A DNA stretch of 64,000 nucleotides, taken from the NCBI RefSeq assembly GCF_040685555.1, contig NZ_JBFBIK010000016.1:22176-86175 (forward strand), written 5' to 3'. Source of the DNA: Sphaerisporangium sp040685555 (lineage in GTDB: Bacteria > Actinomycetota > Actinomycetes > Streptosporangiales > Streptosporangiaceae). Of this stretch, positions 62,451 to 64,000 are shown piece after piece. Made by a program: the position numbers and the translations under genes. Numbering within the stretch: the first letter of the stretch is position 1; every line of letters begins with the position of its first letter. The notes beneath the pieces were generated by a model. That model was not told the DNA's origin, did no database searches, and worked only from the letters and a program-made list of their open reading frames with translations.

Positions 62451-64000
62451 TTATTCGGGCAGCCGGATCGACAGCGAGTGCCGGAACTGGTTGCGGGGGT
62501 CGTACTTCTTCTTGACCTGCTGGAGCCGCGGGTAGTTGTCCTTGTAGTACAAGGTGTGCCAGGGCACCCCCGAGGTGTTCAGCACGGGGTCGGCGAGGTC
62601 GGCGTCGGGATAGTTGATGTACGCGCCGTCGCTGTACTCGTCAGGGCCCGGGACGCCGCCGCTCCCGGCGTACACGTCGGCGAACAGCTGCCGCATCAGC
62701 GCCAGGTTGGTGTCGTCCTGGGCCGGGCTCGCCCAGGCGCCGAGGAAGGCGGCCTTGAGGATGGAGTCGCGCTGCGCGGTCGCCGTGGCATCGGAGGGGA
62801 CGGTGTTCACCTGGCCGCCGTAGCCGACGAGCAGGAGCTGGGTCGGGTTGTGCACCTCGGCGGTGAGGTGCCGGTGGATCTCGGCGATCTGGCCGTCGGT
62901 GTACCCCTTGCGAAGGTACGCGGCCTTGATCTTGAACCGGCGCACACCCGGGTTGCCCGGGTCGCCGTAGCCGGGGTAGGCCGCCGCGTACAGCCACGGC
63001 TGGACCTCCTGGAACCGGAACGACGGCTCGACCCCGATCGCCTCGGCGCACTCGTCGAGGAAGGCCGTCATGAGGTCCTCCGCGCCGGGCGTGCCCTCGT
63101 CGATGAGGGCGCCGACCATCATCCCGGGCGGGGTGTCGGCGTGGGTGGCGTGGAAGTAGGGGAACAGGCGGGCCTGCGGTGTGCCGGCCGCGCTGTTGTT
63201 CTCGCACCAGGTGAAGAAGTTGCGCATCAGCTTGGTGAAGGCCTGTTTGTCCATGGAGTTCCACGACCACATGGCGATGCCGCTGCGCGTCGCGGAAGGC
63301 GCCTTCGGGAGCAGCTCGGCCGGGTCGGAGGAGACCGCGTCGGGGCTGCGCATCCAGTAGCGGGTCACGACGCCGAAGTTGCCGCCACCGCCGCCGGTGT
63401 GCGCCCACCACAGGTCGCGGTGCGGGTCGCGCGGCTCGCGGGTGGCCACGATCGCGCGCGCCTCCCCGTCCTCGCCGACGACCACGACCTCCACCGCGTA
63501 CAGGTAGTCGACGACCGCGCCGAGGCTGCGCGACAGCGGGCCGAACCCGCCGCCCGCGAAGTGCCCGCCCACGCCGACGTCGGGGCACATGCCGGCGGGG
63601 ATGGTCACCCCCCAGCCCTTGAACAGCACGCGGAAGACGTGGCTCAGCATCGCGCCGGACTCGATGGCGAAGGCCCGCATCGAGCTGTCGTAATAGACGT
63701 CCTGCATCTCCGAGATGTCGAGAAGGATCTTGACCTCGGGGTTGGCGACGAAGTCCTCCAGGCCGTGCCCGCCGCTCCGCACCGCGAGCCGCCGCCCGGT
63801 GGCCACCGCCTCGTTGACCGTGTCGACGACCTGCTGGGTCGAGGTGACCACGCGCACGAAGTCGGGGCTGCCGACGAACCGGTGGTTGGTGCCCCGCAGC
63901 ATGCTCTGGTAGCGGGGGTCGTCCGGGGTGATGGTCGACGACCCGGACGCCGCGTGACGCCTCTCGCCGGTCTCGCCGGCGAGACCGGCGCCGGTCGGGT
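62451..64000 (-). CDS. BBE-type FAD-linked oxidase (5' end beyond window)
   Basis: A FAD oxidase of the berberine-bridge/GOOX family. The stop is at 62451 and the frame stays open to the right edge, with TITPDDPRYQSM before the ATG at 63902, so the true start is probably outside. Two flavin attachment sites are visible: AVRSGGHGLEDF (His) and GMCPDVGVGGHFAGGGFG (Cys in CxxVG), suggesting doubly linked FAD. The C-terminal BBE domain is present, with YKDNYPRLQQVKKKYDPRNQFRHSLSI. It oxidises amines, alcohols or C-C/C-O bonds with O2, and is often a late tailoring enzyme in antibiotic loci. Confidence 0.92.
   Translation of the reverse strand, partial: PTGAGLAGETGERRHAASGSSTITPDDPRYQSMLRGTNHRFVGSPDFVRVVTSTQQVVDTVNEAVATGRRLAVRSGGHGLEDFVANPEVKILLDISEMQDVYYDSSMRAFAIESGAMLSHVFRVLFKGWGVTIPAGMCPDVGVGGHFAGGGFGPLSRSLGAVVDYLYAVEVVVVGEDGEARAIVATREPRDPHRDLWWAHTGGGGGNFGVVTRYWMRSPDAVSSDPAELLPKAPSATRSGIAMWSWNSMDKQAFTKLMRNFFTWCENNSAAGTPQARLFPYFHATHADTPPGMMVGALIDEGTPGAEDLMTAFLDECAEAIGVEPSFRFQEVQPWLYAAAYPGYGDPGNPGVRRFKIKAAYLRKGYTDGQIAEIHRHLTAEVHNPTQLLLVGYGGQVNTVPSDATATAQRDSILKAAFLGAWASPAQDDTNLALMRQLFADVYAGSGGVPGPDEYSDGAYINYPDADLADPVLNTSGVPWHTLYYKDNYPRLQQVKKKYDPRNQFRHSLSIRLPE

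Overview
The window is very GC-rich and gene-dense, with many GTG/TTG starts and NTGA stop/start overlaps. It carries XRE/DUF397 pairs, ROK sugar regulators, F420-type enzymes and a DinB/mycothiol-type protein. This points to a filamentous actinomycete chromosome. Streptosporangiales is my guess, but the genus cannot be fixed from the sequence. No rRNA, tRNA or CRISPR was seen.

Layout. (1) 1-12.1 kb: carbohydrate use. A gamma-glutamyltransferase-family gene runs off the left edge, followed by a parvulin-like protein, a GH38 alpha-mannosidase and a three-gene ABC sugar importer, all on the minus strand. They diverge from a ROK repressor and a ROK sugar kinase, with a near-perfect palindrome between them. 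(2) 12.1-16.4 kb: a WS/DGAT-type acyltransferase diverges from a small plus-strand set: a carrier protein lacking its phosphopantetheine serine, a 30-residue peptide with two GTTWD boxes, a 95-residue orphan, an Sfp-type phosphopantetheinyl transferase and an alpha/beta hydrolase. (3) 16.6-22.3 kb: SGNH hydrolase, two membrane proteins, a DinB-like protein, an acyl-CoA carboxylase beta subunit and an NAD-dependent epimerase. (4) 22.4-26.3 kb: a regulatory and peptide island. It holds a second copy of the DNA preceding the 30-residue peptide, a shortened fused paralogue, a TrmB/LuxR-like regulator, two MarR regulators, a second small peptide with the GTTWD box and a divergent YcaO-like protein. 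(5) 27-41.3 kb: a biosynthetic core with a SgcJ/EcaC-like protein, an acyl-CoA-dehydrogenase-like flavoenzyme, an HpaB/SgcC-type hydroxylase, a PhyH dioxygenase, an intact carrier, a free condensation protein, a tyrosine aminomutase of the SgcC4 type, a C-A-T NRPS with a damaged C domain, a FAD monooxygenase and an SDR. (6) 41.8-51.8 kb: a secreted GH95-like glycosidase, three methyltransferases, a second acyl-CoA-dehydrogenase-like enzyme and a membrane acyltransferase. (7) 51.8-58.7 kb: LexA-type repressor, a protein-isoaspartate-methyltransferase-like enzyme coupled to a 38-residue peptide, a SRPBCC protein, an IS5 remnant, a Ddn-hemerythrin fusion, an XRE/DUF397 pair, an anti-sigma-type ATPase and a TetR remnant. 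(8) 58.7-64 kb: thioesterase II, F420-type luciferase-like enzyme, RibD-like reductase, P450 and a BBE-type flavin oxidase running off the right edge.

How the parts may work together. The aminomutase, the intact carrier, the HpaB-type hydroxylase and the free condensation protein are the parts used in C-1027-type enediynes to make and attach a carrier-bound beta-tyrosine unit. Here there is no enediyne PKS, no recognised halogenase and no flavin reductase, so the set appears to serve another product. The C-A-T protein has lost the second His of its HHxxxDG motif, so the free condensation protein may supply the bond-forming activity. Beside this sit two small peptides sharing a GTTWD box, a YcaO-like protein with altered ATP-site residues, and a Ser-to-Gly twin of the carrier. 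Whether the peptide island and the beta-tyrosine island make one product is inference.

A second theme is short tandem duplication at gene ends. Examples are a 38-nt unit repeated three times across a start codon, creating a cascade of coupled 13-codon mini-ORFs, and 26-, 24- and 16-nt units at other gene junctions.
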